A stretch of DNA of 64,000 bases from DATFVJ01 sp963851085 (GCA_963851085.1 CAWKNX010000001.1:248001-312000), one strand, 5' to 3'. Positions 36,036 to 45,536 are shown, numbered from the stretch's first letter. Notes: generated from the sequence alone by a model not told the origin. Numbers and translations are program-made.

Positions 36036-38542
36036 GAGGGTGCCTCCGTAAGGATCAGCGTCTCGGGCACGGCGGGAGACAGGATGACGAGCTGCGCCGG
36101 CCTGATGCCGCGGAACACCACCACCGACCGGTCCGCGGGCAGCGGCGCCGGGTCCGTTATGTCGGGGTTGAGCGTGAGCAGTTCGGCGACGGTGATGCCG
36201 TTGGCGGCGGCGATCGCGGTCAGGGTTTGCCCGGCGCGGGCGGAGTACCTTTTCACGTCGAAGCGCGCGGCCGACGCGGGCACCACGTCGGCGGGTGCGC
36301 CGAGCGCGGCGGCGAGGTTCTGCAGATCCGCCGGGGTAATGGTGTCGCTGACCCCGGTGAAAGCGGTGACGTCGACGTAGTCAACGCCGGGCACGGCCTG
36401 CACGGTCGAGATCACTTCGGACAGGTAGGCGGGCTGGCCGAGGTCCCTGGCCGCGAACCCGAGCCGGGCGGCAAGCGCGGCACGGACCTGCGGCTCCACC
36501 AGTTCCCAGCTGTGCACGGCGTCCACGCGGACGCTCGCCGCGATCACCAGCAGCACCTCCTCGCGGACCGCGACGGCGACAGGCAGCTGCCGGTCGCCGA
36601 AGGCGGAGAGCGAGGCGAGCAGGTCGGAGACCAGGTCGGAGTCGTTCGTGAGCGGGATGTCACCAGCCCCTGCCACCGTCACGTGCACGATCTGGCGCGT
36701 GCCGTCGTAGAGCCGCGCGGCGCTAGCGCGCCCGATACCCGCCCTGGCGCGGGCGAAGTCCGCGTAGTCAGGCACCCCGACGAGCCGGTCGAGCGCCGTG
36801 ATCGACAGCGGGATACCGCTGCGCATCTGGGTTGCATCGTCCGGATCGGCGCCGCCGACCGCCGGCAGCGGGTTGGTCACCGCGGACACGCCGAGCGGCC
36901 GGGTGGTGAGCTGGGTGACCTGGCCGGCGGCGACGTTGCCCGCCGAGCCGATCCCGAAGCGGTAATGGGCGCGCACGTTCTCGGTGCCGGTAGGCAGCCG
37001 CGCCCCGTGCACACCGTCGCCGAACCTCACCCGGACGCGCCCGTCCGCGCCGGTGGCGGTCACGTAGACCTGCTCGCGCGGGCCGCGCCCCGCGAAGCTG
37101 TCCACCTCCTGCCACAAGACCCCGTCCACCCGCACCTCGAGCGTGCTCGCCGCACCAAGCGCGTTGCGCGCGGCGAGCCAGGTCAGCGGGCCCTGGAACA
37201 GGGTGAACGTCTGGCCGGCCAGGCTCGCGTCGCCGCTGCCGATCGCCTCGTCCCTGCTCGCCCCCTGCGTCGCGGGCACGACGTTCGCGTACACGTGGGC
37301 CGTCGCCCGCTTGTACGTGTACGCGAGCGCGGTGGCCAGCACGAGCACGGCGTGCACCGTGTCACCTGGCCGAGCGGGATCCACGGTCTGGCGGACAGCG
37401 GCGATCATGGAAAGCTCGGCGGCTCGCACCCCGGCCGTGCCAGGAATGTCGGTGCGCTCGCCGGCGACCACGATCCAGCGTCCTGGCGTCAGCCCGTCGT
37501 AGGCCTGCGCGAGCTCTATCTGGTCGCCGCCGACGTCGTCGGCGATCGGCTCGGTGGCAAGCTCCAGCGGCTCGCCGCCCGCGTACACGGTGGCGTCCCT
37601 GATGTGCGAGAGCAGCGTGTCCTGACCGTCCAGCCACGGGTGCTCGAGGGTGAGTGAGGTCACCTTGCCGGTGATCCCGAAGGCGGCCCTGGAAATCACC
37701 CGCGCGTCGGTCACCCTGGTGAAGACGCGGGCGAGGCTGCCGTCGCCCGGGATGCTGCCCGGGCCGGCGCCGCCCTTACGCGGCCTGTCGATCGCCACCC
37801 AGGTCCCCGGCGCGATCCCGTCGTAGGTGGCGTCCAGGGTCAGCACGCTGCGTTCTGCCAGGCCGATCGGCGTCTGGAGGGACACCTCGAGCGACGCGAG
37901 CGCGGACCCCGCCGCGGCGCGCTGCGCACTCACCTGCAGGTTGCCCTGCGAGCCCGTCAGCGTGGCGCCCTGGGTCAGCTGGAGCGACAGCGGGTCGCCG
38001 CCGTTCTGGACCGTGACGGTAACCGGGCTTGCGGCGGCGGGGTTCGGCACGGAGACAGTCCGGTTGGGGACGTTGCCGGTGAAGGTGAACGTCACACCTG
38101 GGGGCGGGTCTGCTGCTGCTGCTGCTGCTGCTGCCAGCCCGATGACGATCGGCGGCGGCGTGACCACGATGTGCACGTGAGCGGGTCCAAGGTCGAGGTC
38201 GATCGTCTGGGCGGTAGTGAGGTCGCGGGTCGCCGGCCACGACCCGTCGGCGGAGGTGAGGCTGAGCACCGCCCGCTGCGGCACGGTCCAGCCGGAGTCG
38301 TACTGCACCTGCAGGTCAAGCACCTGGTTGCCGGCCAGCGGCCACTCGACGTGTCCGACGACCTTCCCCTGCGCGTCGAACACGGGCTGCAGGGGCGCGG
38401 TCGCGCCGAACGGGTTCGCCACCACCCGCAGCGCCTGCACCTGCTGCACCGCCTGCGGCGCGGTGACGTCGGCATTACCCCAAGCCCGGTACAGCGTGTC
38501 GCGGATGCGCGGGTCGAGGGTGGCGAGCAGCCGTGGCCCCAC
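36032..38542 (-). CDS. Second baseplate J-like protein, C-terminal part, with LysM
   Basis: An 836-residue frame. The J-like core is in the second half: VYVTATGADGRVRVRFGDGVHGARLPTG, FGIGSAGNVAAGQ, then GVPDYADFARARAGIGRASA and YLSEVISTVQAVPGVDYVDV. The C-terminus carries a LysM-like module (RYSARAGQTLTAIAAANG, AELLTLNP). The only start is a GTG at 38542 with no ribosome site, and the preceding in-frame codons (ASPAALTRDPAQLYAPGSD) continue the upstream gene sensibly. I therefore think it is the C-terminal two thirds of one roughly 1271-residue protein split by a missing base at the G5 run 38600-38604 (C5 on the coding strand). Afp11/12-type proteins form the baseplate wedge. Confidence 0.85.
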   Translation of the reverse strand: MGPRLLATLDPRIRDTLYRAWGNADVTAPQAVQQVQALRVVANPFGATAPLQPVFDAQGKVVGHVEWPLAGNQVLDLQVQYDSGWTVPQRAVLSLTSADGSWPATRDLTTAQTIDLDLGPAHVHIVVTPPPIVIGLAAAAAAAADPPPGVTFTFTGNVPNRTVSVPNPAAASPVTVTVQNGGDPLSLQLTQGATLTGSQGNLQVSAQRAAAGSALASLEVSLQTPIGLAERSVLTLDATYDGIAPGTWVAIDRPRKGGAGPGSIPGDGSLARVFTRVTDARVISRAAFGITGKVTSLTLEHPWLDGQDTLLSHIRDATVYAGGEPLELATEPIADDVGGDQIELAQAYDGLTPGRWIVVAGERTDIPGTAGVRAAELSMIAAVRQTVDPARPGDTVHAVLVLATALAYTYKRATAHVYANVVPATQGASRDEAIGSGDASLAGQTFTLFQGPLTWLAARNALGAASTLEVRVDGVLWQEVDSFAGRGPREQVYVTATGADGRVRVRFGDGVHGARLPTGTENVRAHYRFGIGSAGNVAAGQVTQLTTRPLGVSAVTNPLPAVGGADPDDATQMRSGIPLSITALDRLVGVPDYADFARARAGIGRASAARLYDGTRQIVHVTVAGAGDIPLTNDSDLVSDLLASLSAFGDRQLPVAVAVREEVLLVIAASVRVDAVHSWELVEPQVRAALAARLGFAARDLGQPAYLSEVISTVQAVPGVDYVDVTAFTGVSDTITPADLQNLAAALGAPADVVPASAARFDVKRYSARAGQTLTAIAAANGITVAELLTLNPDITDPAPLPADRSVVVFRGIRPAQLVILSPAVPETLILTEAPS

Positions 38543-38580
38543 GTCCGAGCCAGGCGCATAGAGCTGGGCCGGATCGCGGG

Positions 38581-39846
38581 TCAGGGCCGCCGGGCTGGCG
38601 GGGGCCGGCTCGGCGGCAGCCGGAGCGAGCCGAGCAGCGCGGCGAGGCCGAGCAGCGCGGGGTCGGGCGCCTGGTCGCCGCGGATGGTGTTCAGCGCCAG
38701 CACCGTAAACAGCGGCTCCTTTTGCCCGAACGGCTGCCGCGTGCGGCTTGCCTGCCGCAGGGCGCCCGCGCCGCCCTGCGCCTGCCCGCCCGGCGTGGCT
38801 GTCTCGAGCAGCGTGAGCTGCTCGCGCAGCGCGGCGAGCGCAGGGCGCAGGGTATCCACGAACCAGTCGTGGATACCCTGGTAGGGCGCGGCAATCGCGC
38901 TCGCCTCGTCGAGGCGCTGCAATACCTGGCCGAGCGCGTCGGCGAGCGCGGCGGGCGTGGCGATCTGGTCGATGCCGCGAAGCAGCGGCGTCAGCACGTC
39001 ATCGGCGAAACGGCCGACGATCCGGCTTTGTTTTGCCCTCATCGTCACGTCTGGGCCGGTGACCAGCTCACGGTACGCCGCCCGCACCTCGTCCAGGGTG
39101 GGCAGCGCCGCAGCCTGCTGGCTCGCAACGGTGACATTGGCCGCCCGGTCGATGCTGACCTGCGACACCACCCACAACGCTTGCATCCCGGGCTCGCTGC
39201 CGAAGACGAACAGCAGACGGTTGCCCGGCGTCAGGTTGGTGGCGGTGCCTGCCAGGTTGACCTCGCCCATCCGGGGGAGCTGCGCGGGCTCGATCTGGAT
39301 ATGCTGCCGCATCCGCACCTGCAGGTCGTTCCACGACCAGCGGGCCAGCAGGTCGGTGGAGGATTCGAACGACTGCGCGTCCTGCCCGGGCGCGGGCACG
39401 CTCTGGGCGCGCGCGCCGCGTGCGATGGTGGCCGTGGTGTCCCGGCCGGACGGGTCCTTGTCGAGCGTGTACGACAGGAACGTGTCGGCGGCCACGCCAG
39501 GCCGCGGTTCGTAACCGACGAGCTTGCCGAGCAGCCGCAGCGACTGGTCCGACGTCGCGGTGCGCAGGTAGCCCTCGTTCGCCAGCCGTTCGGTGTAGAA
39601 CGTGAGCACGTCGGCCGCGATTGCCCAGCCGTCGAGCAGCGCGATCGCCGGATCGTCGGTGTCGCGTACGGTGAGCCCCGCGAGCGCCGGGTAGGCAGGG
39701 CTGGACAGCCGCGCCCGCATCGACGACAGGAACTCACCGTACTCGCCCGCGCGGAAGCCGATCGAACGCAGGCCGGGCGGGTTGTTCGTCTGGGCGGGTG
39801 TCTGCGTCGCTGTGCCTGCGCAGCAGCCGCATTCACATGGCGTCAT
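38581..39846 (-). CDS. Second baseplate J-like protein, N-terminal part (frame broken at 3-prime end)
   Basis: A 421-residue frame starting MTPCECGCCAGTATQTPAQ at the ATG at 39846, which overlaps the upstream stop (ATGA). It matches the N-terminus of large eCIS putative baseplate assembly proteins: FLSSMRARLSSPAYPALAGL, DDPAIALLDGWAIAADVLTFYTERLANEGYLRTA and LGKLVGYEPRPGVAA. It stops at 38581 shortly after SLRLPPSRP. One more C in the C5 run (coding strand, 38600-38604) would carry the frame into the next ORF. It is either a sequencing deletion, a true mutation, or a -1 recoding site. Confidence 0.85.
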   Translation of the reverse strand: MTPCECGCCAGTATQTPAQTNNPPGLRSIGFRAGEYGEFLSSMRARLSSPAYPALAGLTVRDTDDPAIALLDGWAIAADVLTFYTERLANEGYLRTATSDQSLRLLGKLVGYEPRPGVAADTFLSYTLDKDPSGRDTTATIARGARAQSVPAPGQDAQSFESSTDLLARWSWNDLQVRMRQHIQIEPAQLPRMGEVNLAGTATNLTPGNRLLFVFGSEPGMQALWVVSQVSIDRAANVTVASQQAAALPTLDEVRAAYRELVTGPDVTMRAKQSRIVGRFADDVLTPLLRGIDQIATPAALADALGQVLQRLDEASAIAAPYQGIHDWFVDTLRPALAALREQLTLLETATPGGQAQGGAGALRQASRTRQPFGQKEPLFTVLALNTIRGDQAPDPALLGLAALLGSLRLPPSRPPPARRP

Positions 39847-42800
39847 CGGCCACCCCCTGCCGTGATGGACAGCCGGCCGTTCTCCGGCTGGTCGGCGTTG
39901 TTGTCGCACTGGGCGATCTCGAGCGGGCCGATGCGCAGCAGCCCCGCCGCGAGTTCGCCTTCGTCTGGCCCGAACAGACGGCGCAGCCGCGTCACACGCG
40001 CGCTTACCACACCGGGGATTGCGGCGGCAGCCGCGACGAGGCGGCTCACCCGTACCGGGTCGCCGAAGCCGGCCGCCGCCGGATTGAAGAACGCGGGCCC
40101 GCCGCCCGGGGCCGTCCCGGTGCCGAGCGCGGCACGCAGTTCGCCGAGCACGTGGCCGCGCTGGTAACCAGTATCCACACAGACGCTGAGCTGGATGTCG
40201 AGCGGCACGAGCGCCGCGGGGCCGACCACGAGGCCGTGGCATATCCGGCGGTACGGCTCGAGCGCCCTGGTGACCGCGCTGACGAGCGCATCGCTCGGCA
40301 CCTCGCCTCCCGTAGGCTCGATAGCCACGTGCACTTCCTCGCCGCTGCCGGTCCAGCGGATCTCCGCCGCTGCCCGCGCGACCCCGCCGACCTGGGCTGC
40401 GAGGGCGGCGTAGTCGTCGGCGGTGATAGCGCGGAGCTGTGTGCGGTGCGGCGCGAGCGGCGCGAGCGCGCGGACGTCGGCCAGCGGTTCGGCGTCCACG
40501 CCGCCGGCCGCCCCCACCGGGTTGCGCACCAGTTCGACGCCCTGCACGTCGGTGCCGCAGCACAGCACCAGGTGACTGATGGCCTCGGCGCCGACGTTGC
40601 CCGCCGTGCCGTTGCCGACGCGGTAAGCGACCCTGAGCTCGCCGCCGGGCGGCGGCGGCATCGCCTGCCGGCCGTCACCGAAGCGCAGCGCGAGGCGCCC
40701 GTCGTCTTCGACTTCGCCGACGAACCAGGGGTCACGGGGCCCGGCGGCGAGCAGGTCACGTCGCGGCAGCCAGGTCGCTACGAGCTGCTCGCCGCCGGCC
40801 AGATCACCCGGGCCGATCACCGTGTACCCGTCGGCACGGGCCGCGGGCAAAGCGGCGCGCGGATTTTGGGTGAGCGCGCGTGCGGCTGGACCTGCCAGCG
40901 CCGGATCGGCGGGATCGAGCCCGGTGGCGAAGCGGTCGCCCCAGGTGGACCTGATCTCCCAGACGGTGCCGCCGTCAAGGACCAGGCCGCCCGCCGCCCA
41001 GGCGGCGAGCGTGGCGAGGCGGGCCAGCTTGGCCTCGAGCAGCTCGCCGAACCGGGCCAGCAGCTCGCGCAGCGCGTCGGCTGGCTGGCTGGCCAGCCGG
41101 ACCTGATCGAGTGCGGCCTGGCCGAACAGGGTGACGAGCTCGGCAGTCTGGTCGCTGGTCAGGGGAGTCCCGTCACGCACGGCGCGCCATAGCTCCGTGA
41201 CCCGGGCCTGCGCCCGGCCTGCGATCCCTGCGAGCAGCGCCGCCTGCGCGGCGGAGACGAGGTCAGGTGCGGGATAAGCAGTCTGCTGGGTGACCGGCGC
41301 GTAGCTCAGGACCGGCCGGAAGCGGGTGTGCACCGGCGGATAGCTGAGCTGGGCGAGCAGGGCCTCCAGCGCCGCGGTCTGCCCGGGTACGGCCGCGTCG
41401 GCCGTCAGGTCCGCCCGGGCGACCGCCGCAGCGCCGGCCAGCGCGCCCAGCCGGGCGATATCGTCGGCTGACAGGCTCTGGCCTGCGCGGCTGCGGGTCA
41501 GCAGCGCGTGGATGAACGCCACGGCCGGGCTCTCGTCCTGGCGGTCGGGGCAGCCGGATGCGGGCGGGCCGCAGGGCGGTACGGTCACGTCGGCCGGCGG
41601 CACGGCGAACGTCTGGGGTGCGAAGCCGCAGAAGGTGATGGACCTGCCGTGGTCGGCCAGGAGCACGTTGCCGCGGGCGACGCTCACATCCGAGATCAGC
41701 TCGCACTGCGGGCCACCGTGGGTGGACACACAGACCTCGAACGCCAGTGCGTCCTCGTCGGCCCACGTCACCTCGACCACCGGCTGGTCGTAAAGCTCGT
41801 CGACGCCGGCGGCGACGCTGACGAGCCGCACGGCCTGCCGGTGGCCAGGGTCGGCGTCGGCGGCGGCGCCCGTGCGCGGGCCGGTCACCTCCTCGATGAC
41901 CAGGACGTCGCCGGGTTGCAGCGCCAATGCGCGCGGCCGGTCATCGGCGGCTGCTTGGCCCGCGCCGCCGGCCGGTTGGCCAGCGGGCACCCAGGCGTCG
42001 CGCAGCGTCGCCGAGGTGGCGCCGGCAGGCAGGCAGCAGTCCTCGTCACCCCAGGTCCAGAACCCGATCTGGCGGTGCGCCTGGCGGAGCTGGACGTCGC
42101 CAGCGGCGAGCGGTTCGAAGATCTCGTAGGTCACGCCCGCGGGAAGGTGCTCGAGCTGGTCGTCCGACATCACGGCGCCGAACCGTGGCTGCTCTTGCGG
42201 CGGCAGCCGACTCGTGTCGATGGTGGCGAACCTGTACGTGCCGCCCTGCAGCATGACGTCCTCGCCCACCTCCACGGCGACAAAGGCGCGCGCGTTGCAG
42301 CCGTCGTGCATCGCGTAGTCGACCAGCCTGGCGTGCCGCCGCAGCGAGACGCGCCTGCGCGCGGTGTCCAGGTACGCCTCCGCGGCCACCGCGTCCTGTT
42401 GGTAGCTGAGCTGATCGGCGACGTAGGCGAGAAGCTCGACGAGGGTGACCTGGAGGTCGGGCACGTGCCTTTCGACCCAGTCGGGCACGGTCAGCGTCAT
42501 CCGGTCCAGCAGCAGCCGGGTGAAGCTGTCGTAGTCCTTGGCCGTGTAGTCGATAACCGCGAGCGGCGGCGAAACCGGCGGGCAGGTAACGCTGGTGGCG
42601 CAGTCGTCGTCGGTGGGGCAGGCGGCGCGGAAGGTGAAGGAGGCGCAGGCGTAGCGCGGGTCGAAGCCCGGGTAGGGCTGGTCGCCCGGCCGGCCGTATG
42701 GGTCGGCCTCGACCACGCAGAGCGTGTAGGCCGAGCTGTCTCCTGCCCGGTCGACAGTGACGATCATCGAGTCGTCGAGCTCGGGGTCGCCGGAGCGGTC

Positions 42801-43043
42801 AAGCTCGACTCCGGTCACGGTGATGCCGGTAATCCGCCGGCCGCCGTCGATACGGACGTTGGCGGTCCCGAGGCCATCGGGCCCCGGTCCTGCGGGCGCC
42901 TTGCCGAGAAACGTGACGGTAAGGGTGCGGCCGTCGTCGCTCGGCTCGACAGAGTCGATCCCGGCCAGCCGCCCCGCACGAACCTGAGCGCGCCGCAGCC
43001 CGGTGCGGCAGTCCTGCGGCGGTGTGCCCGCGACCGTGCTCAT
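39843..43043 (-). CDS. First baseplate J-like wedge protein (Afp11-type)
   Basis: A 1066-residue protein. The N-terminal about 150 residues are a beta domain, followed by DYTAKDYDSFTRLLLDRMTLTVPDW and VTLVELLAYVADQLSYQQDAVAAEAYLDTARRR, the typical baseplate J N-terminus. The C-terminal half includes LALRFGDGRQAMPPPPG, AYRVGNGTAGNVGAEA and YAALAAQVGGVARAAAEIRWTG. An insertion of about 250 residues (about 490-740) is Ala/Leu-rich helical. gpJ-type proteins build the wedge ring that triggers sheath contraction. Overlaps with gp25 upstream and the second J downstream are both 4 bp. Confidence 0.92.
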   Translation of the reverse strand: MSTVAGTPPQDCRTGLRRAQVRAGRLAGIDSVEPSDDGRTLTVTFLGKAPAGPGPDGLGTANVRIDGGRRITGITVTGVELDRSGDPELDDSMIVTVDRAGDSSAYTLCVVEADPYGRPGDQPYPGFDPRYACASFTFRAACPTDDDCATSVTCPPVSPPLAVIDYTAKDYDSFTRLLLDRMTLTVPDWVERHVPDLQVTLVELLAYVADQLSYQQDAVAAEAYLDTARRRVSLRRHARLVDYAMHDGCNARAFVAVEVGEDVMLQGGTYRFATIDTSRLPPQEQPRFGAVMSDDQLEHLPAGVTYEIFEPLAAGDVQLRQAHRQIGFWTWGDEDCCLPAGATSATLRDAWVPAGQPAGGAGQAAADDRPRALALQPGDVLVIEEVTGPRTGAAADADPGHRQAVRLVSVAAGVDELYDQPVVEVTWADEDALAFEVCVSTHGGPQCELISDVSVARGNVLLADHGRSITFCGFAPQTFAVPPADVTVPPCGPPASGCPDRQDESPAVAFIHALLTRSRAGQSLSADDIARLGALAGAAAVARADLTADAAVPGQTAALEALLAQLSYPPVHTRFRPVLSYAPVTQQTAYPAPDLVSAAQAALLAGIAGRAQARVTELWRAVRDGTPLTSDQTAELVTLFGQAALDQVRLASQPADALRELLARFGELLEAKLARLATLAAWAAGGLVLDGGTVWEIRSTWGDRFATGLDPADPALAGPAARALTQNPRAALPAARADGYTVIGPGDLAGGEQLVATWLPRRDLLAAGPRDPWFVGEVEDDGRLALRFGDGRQAMPPPPGGELRVAYRVGNGTAGNVGAEAISHLVLCCGTDVQGVELVRNPVGAAGGVDAEPLADVRALAPLAPHRTQLRAITADDYAALAAQVGGVARAAAEIRWTGSGEEVHVAIEPTGGEVPSDALVSAVTRALEPYRRICHGLVVGPAALVPLDIQLSVCVDTGYQRGHVLGELRAALGTGTAPGGGPAFFNPAAAGFGDPVRVSRLVAAAAAIPGVVSARVTRLRRLFGPDEGELAAGLLRIGPLEIAQCDNNADQPENGRLSITAGGGR

Positions 43044-43465
43044 CCGGCACCGCCGCTGGCGAACACCGCGGTCTGCTGGGTGCCGGTGGCGCGAACCACG
43101 TAGGCGAGCGTGATCCGCAGGGTGGCATCCTCGCTGTCAACCTCCAGCGAGGAGATGCCGATGACGTCGCCAAGCCATCGCTGCAACGCGGCCTGGATCG
43201 AGATCTGCAACGAGGCGGCGAGTTCGGGACTGTTCGGCTCGAAGACGAGGTCGAGCAGGCCGCAGCCGAAGTCGGGGCGCATCACGCGTTCGCCCGCACG
43301 GGTGAAAAGGACCAGCTCGATCATGTCGCGGACGTGGGTGTCGTAGTCGGTGGCGGCGGCGCGCCCACGGCCGTCGACACGGAAAGGGAACGCGACGTCG
43401 GTTCGCCGTGCCCCCGCGTCAGGCTGGGGCAAAGTGATCATTTGATCGACCGTCTGCCTGGTCAC
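43040..43465 (-). CDS. gp25/gpW-like baseplate wedge protein (Afp9-type)
   Basis: A 141-residue protein from a GTG at 43465, which sits in the 4-bp overlap with the PAAR-like gene. The gpW/gp25 domain is clear: FPFRVDGRGRAAATDYDTHVRDMIELVLFTRAGERVMRPDFGCGLLDLVFEPN, quoted here as separate motifs DYDTHVRDMIELVLFT, GERVMRPDFGCGL and DLVFEPNSPEL, ending SLEVDSEDATLRITLAYV. gp25 joins the baseplate wedge to the first sheath ring. Length and neighbours are as expected. Confidence 0.93.
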   Translation of the reverse strand: MTRQTVDQMITLPQPDAGARRTDVAFPFRVDGRGRAAATDYDTHVRDMIELVLFTRAGERVMRPDFGCGLLDLVFEPNSPELAASLQISIQAALQRWLGDVIGISSLEVDSEDATLRITLAYVVRATGTQQTAVFASGGAG

Positions 43466-43794
43466 TGCCCCACCACCTTCGTCTGGACCACCGACACGGC
43501 CGCCGGGCCTTGCGGGATCTGCTCGGCGCTCTGGCAGATGCCGGGCGGGGTCGACAGCAGCACGGGGGAGCCGTTCACCTGGATGCGCGCGGATGGCGAC
43601 ATCCAGCGGGCGGTCACGCACGGCTGCGGCTTGGTCCCGACCGTGAAGGCGCAGCCGGCGATCGTGTAGAAGCTGGCGAGGGTGGCGACCGGCTGGCCGG
43701 ACACGAGGACCCGCGACTGGTTGGGCTGGACCGTGGCCTGGCCGCCGTGCGGGCAGCTCACGGTCGCGCTGACGTGCATCAGGTTTCCTGGCAT
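43462..43794 (-). CDS. PAAR-like spike-tip protein (Afp10-type)
   Basis: A 110-residue protein starting MPGNLMHVSATVSCPHGGQA at the ATG at 43794. The pattern of short beta hairpins, with Cys/His pairs (CPHGG; AGCAFTVGTKPQPCVTARW; PGICQSAEQ), fits a PAAR-like conical tip that binds one metal and sharpens the central spike. The Cys in CAFTV, CVTA and GICQ and the His in CPHGG are candidate ligands. It follows the gpV gene and precedes gp25, the normal position. Confidence 0.85.
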   Translation of the reverse strand: MPGNLMHVSATVSCPHGGQATVQPNQSRVLVSGQPVATLASFYTIAGCAFTVGTKPQPCVTARWMSPSARIQVNGSPVLLSTPPGICQSAEQIPQGPAAVSVVQTKVVGQ

Positions 43795-43820
43795 GACACT
43801 CCTTGTGTCTTCAGGGATCA

Positions 43821-43866
43821 CGGTGTCCTCAGGTCGCGGTGTCTTAGGTCGCGGTGTCTTAGGTCA
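43821..43866. repeat. Three-copy 15-16-bp tandem repeat between spike and tip genes
   Basis: CGGTGTCCTCAGGTCG (43821-43836) is followed by CGGTGTCTTAGGTCG (43837-43851) and CGGTGTCTTAGGTCA (43852-43866). The last unit carries the gpV stop codon and the others fill the spacer before the PAAR-like start. It may be simple slippage. No regulatory meaning can be shown. Confidence 0.7.
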
Positions 43867-44371
43867 CGGTGAGGGCGCCGTCGTTGACGGTCACGCTCTT
43901 GCCGACGAGGGAGATCGTCGCCCCCTTGCCGTTGGTGATCGTGATTCCGGTGTCGTTGATCACGATCATCGCGCCCAAGGCGGTGCTGAGCGTGATGCCA
44001 GGGCCACCGGGAAGGTCGGAGAGCACGATGGTGTGCTGGCCCTGGGTTTGCAGAACGACGTTCGGCTGGGCCGGGGATCCGGCCAGTGCCTGCGAGGGCA
44101 CCTCCGACGACGAGCCCCACCAGCACCCGGACCAGATCGGGTAGTTCTTGTCCCCCTGCTCGAACTCGATCCACACTCCGGCGCCTACCGGTGGGATGGC
44201 GTAGTGGCCTACCTGAGGCCCCGCGAGCGGCAGCGACGGCATCGCCCACGACGACGGCATGTCACCCAGTACGTCACTCACCTGCGCCTGGATGCGCCCC
44301 CTCTGCTCGGGATCGACGTTGGTGACGACGGTGCCGCGGTACTTGCCGAGGTACTTGGTCGGCTCTGGCAT
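43859..44371 (-). CDS. Baseplate assembly protein V (gp5-like spike)
   Basis: A 170-residue protein with the OB-fold of gpV/gp5/VgrG spikes: YLGKYRGTVVTNVDPEQRGRIQAQVSDVLG, then GHYAIPPVGAGVWIEFEQGDKNYPIWSGCWWG (given as the motifs VTNVDPEQRGRIQ, PPVGAGVWIEFEQGD and YPIWSGCWWG). The C-terminal repeats ITLSTALGAMIVIND, TGITITNGKGATISL and SVTVNDGALTVT form the beginning of a triple beta-helix. In Afp the gpD and gpV parts are fused (Afp8), whereas here they are separate genes, the gpD-like gene being directly upstream. Confidence 0.92.
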   Translation of the reverse strand: MPEPTKYLGKYRGTVVTNVDPEQRGRIQAQVSDVLGDMPSSWAMPSLPLAGPQVGHYAIPPVGAGVWIEFEQGDKNYPIWSGCWWGSSSEVPSQALAGSPAQPNVVLQTQGQHTIVLSDLPGGPGITLSTALGAMIVINDTGITITNGKGATISLVGKSVTVNDGALTVT

Positions 44372-44405
44372 CGACGGGTCCTTCCTGTGTGGTCCTTACC
44401 GATGG

Positions 44406-45536
44406 TCACGGGATGACGATCGGCGTCAGTGAGATCAGGCCCTCGCGGGCGAGGGTGAAGTTCTGGGTGTAGGCGCCGCGCTTGATGTTGTGCGTGACGC
44501 TCTTGACGTAGTAGAGGCCGTCATAGGTGACCCCTGCGCCGCGCACGCCGACGAGCCCGCGCGGAGAAAGGACGTGGCCGTAGCGGAGCACGTCGAGCTG
44601 GCCCGAGCCGGTGATCGCGTCGGCCGACTGCGCGGCGACAGCCAGCGTGTGGGCGAATACCTGGGCCGCGTCCTGCTTCGCGGTGTCGGCGAGGACGGTT
44701 TTCTTCATCGCCGGGGCGGGTTTGAGCGCGAGCGGCGGGCGGAGCACGCTCAGCTCGGGCACCGGGACGTCGATGGAAGTCTTCGTCACCGGGATCTGGA
44801 TCCGCGCTGTCGGCTGCTCGCGCGCGGTGCCGTCGAAGCTGAACGTCAGCTGCTCGACGTTGGAGAACGCGTCGGAGTTCACGGTGAGCGCGGGTTGCGG
44901 GAAACCGATCCGTACCTCCGGGCCCCAGTAGCCCAGGCTCATGCCAGGAGCCGGGCCGGGGTCCAGGTAGAAGACGTAACCGTTCGCTTTCGCAAGCTGA
45001 TTCAGGTAGCCGAGGTCGGTGCCCTGCTGGAAGTCGATGCGCTGCGTCGGCGACGCGACGTCGGGGAAGATCTCCGGTATCACGAGCGGCACGATGCCGT
45101 ACTGCGCGTAGCCTGCGATGATGGCCGCGACCCTTGCGGCGTCGGGCATCGCGGGGAACGCGGTCCCCGGCCGTTCCTCGAGGTCCATCAGGACGGTCAG
45201 ATCTTCGCCCGTAACGGTGAGCGTGGACTGTCCTGCTGCGTTGGAGACCGCGACCTCCTGGCGGATGATGACGCCGTCCATCAGCACCGAAGGGACGCCC
45301 TTCACGGTGACGACGATCACCACCCGGGTCTGCGGGTCGAAGAACCCGGCAGGCAGCAGCACGTTGTTGATGAGCGCGGTCTTGGCGAGGTCGAAACCGA
45401 GCTGGAACCCGCTGCGCTGGCCCGCCGTCACCGTCACCTGTGCGGTCAGCAGCGCGTCGGTCACCTGCAGCGGGACGGGCACCGGGATCATCGGTCCCAT
45501 CAGCAGCGTCAGGTAGATCGGCGCGATGTCGGCCAT
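44406..45536 (-). CDS. Phage late control gene D-like hub protein (VgrG N-terminal domain type)
   Basis: A 376-residue protein starting MADIAPIYLTLLMGPMIPVPV. It has the gpD/VgrG hub fold: TLTVTGEDLTVLMDLEERPG, IIAGYAQYGIVPLVIPE, QGTDLGYLNQLAKANGYVFYLDP and YDGLYYVKSVTHNIKRGAYTQNFTLAREGL near the C-terminus. The trimeric hub adapts the tube to the spike. It is followed by the separate gpV gene. Length and neighbours are standard for actinobacterial eCIS. Confidence 0.92.
   Translation of the reverse strand: MADIAPIYLTLLMGPMIPVPVPLQVTDALLTAQVTVTAGQRSGFQLGFDLAKTALINNVLLPAGFFDPQTRVVIVVTVKGVPSVLMDGVIIRQEVAVSNAAGQSTLTVTGEDLTVLMDLEERPGTAFPAMPDAARVAAIIAGYAQYGIVPLVIPEIFPDVASPTQRIDFQQGTDLGYLNQLAKANGYVFYLDPGPAPGMSLGYWGPEVRIGFPQPALTVNSDAFSNVEQLTFSFDGTAREQPTARIQIPVTKTSIDVPVPELSVLRPPLALKPAPAMKKTVLADTAKQDAAQVFAHTLAVAAQSADAITGSGQLDVLRYGHVLSPRGLVGVRGAGVTYDGLYYVKSVTHNIKRGAYTQNFTLAREGLISLTPIVIP

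Noticed and set aside
38108..38135. CTG trinucleotide run as a phase-variable switch
   Set aside because: It encodes a poly-Ala tract in the baseplate protein and changes in whole triplets would not shift the frame.
41508..43103. 531-residue plus-strand frame opposite the first baseplate J gene
   Set aside because: Antisense shadow; the minus strand encodes a recognisable gpJ-type protein with coupled neighbours.
43821..43866. CRISPR-like repeats
   Set aside because: Direct tandem units with no spacers, overlapping a stop codon; no cas genes in the window.
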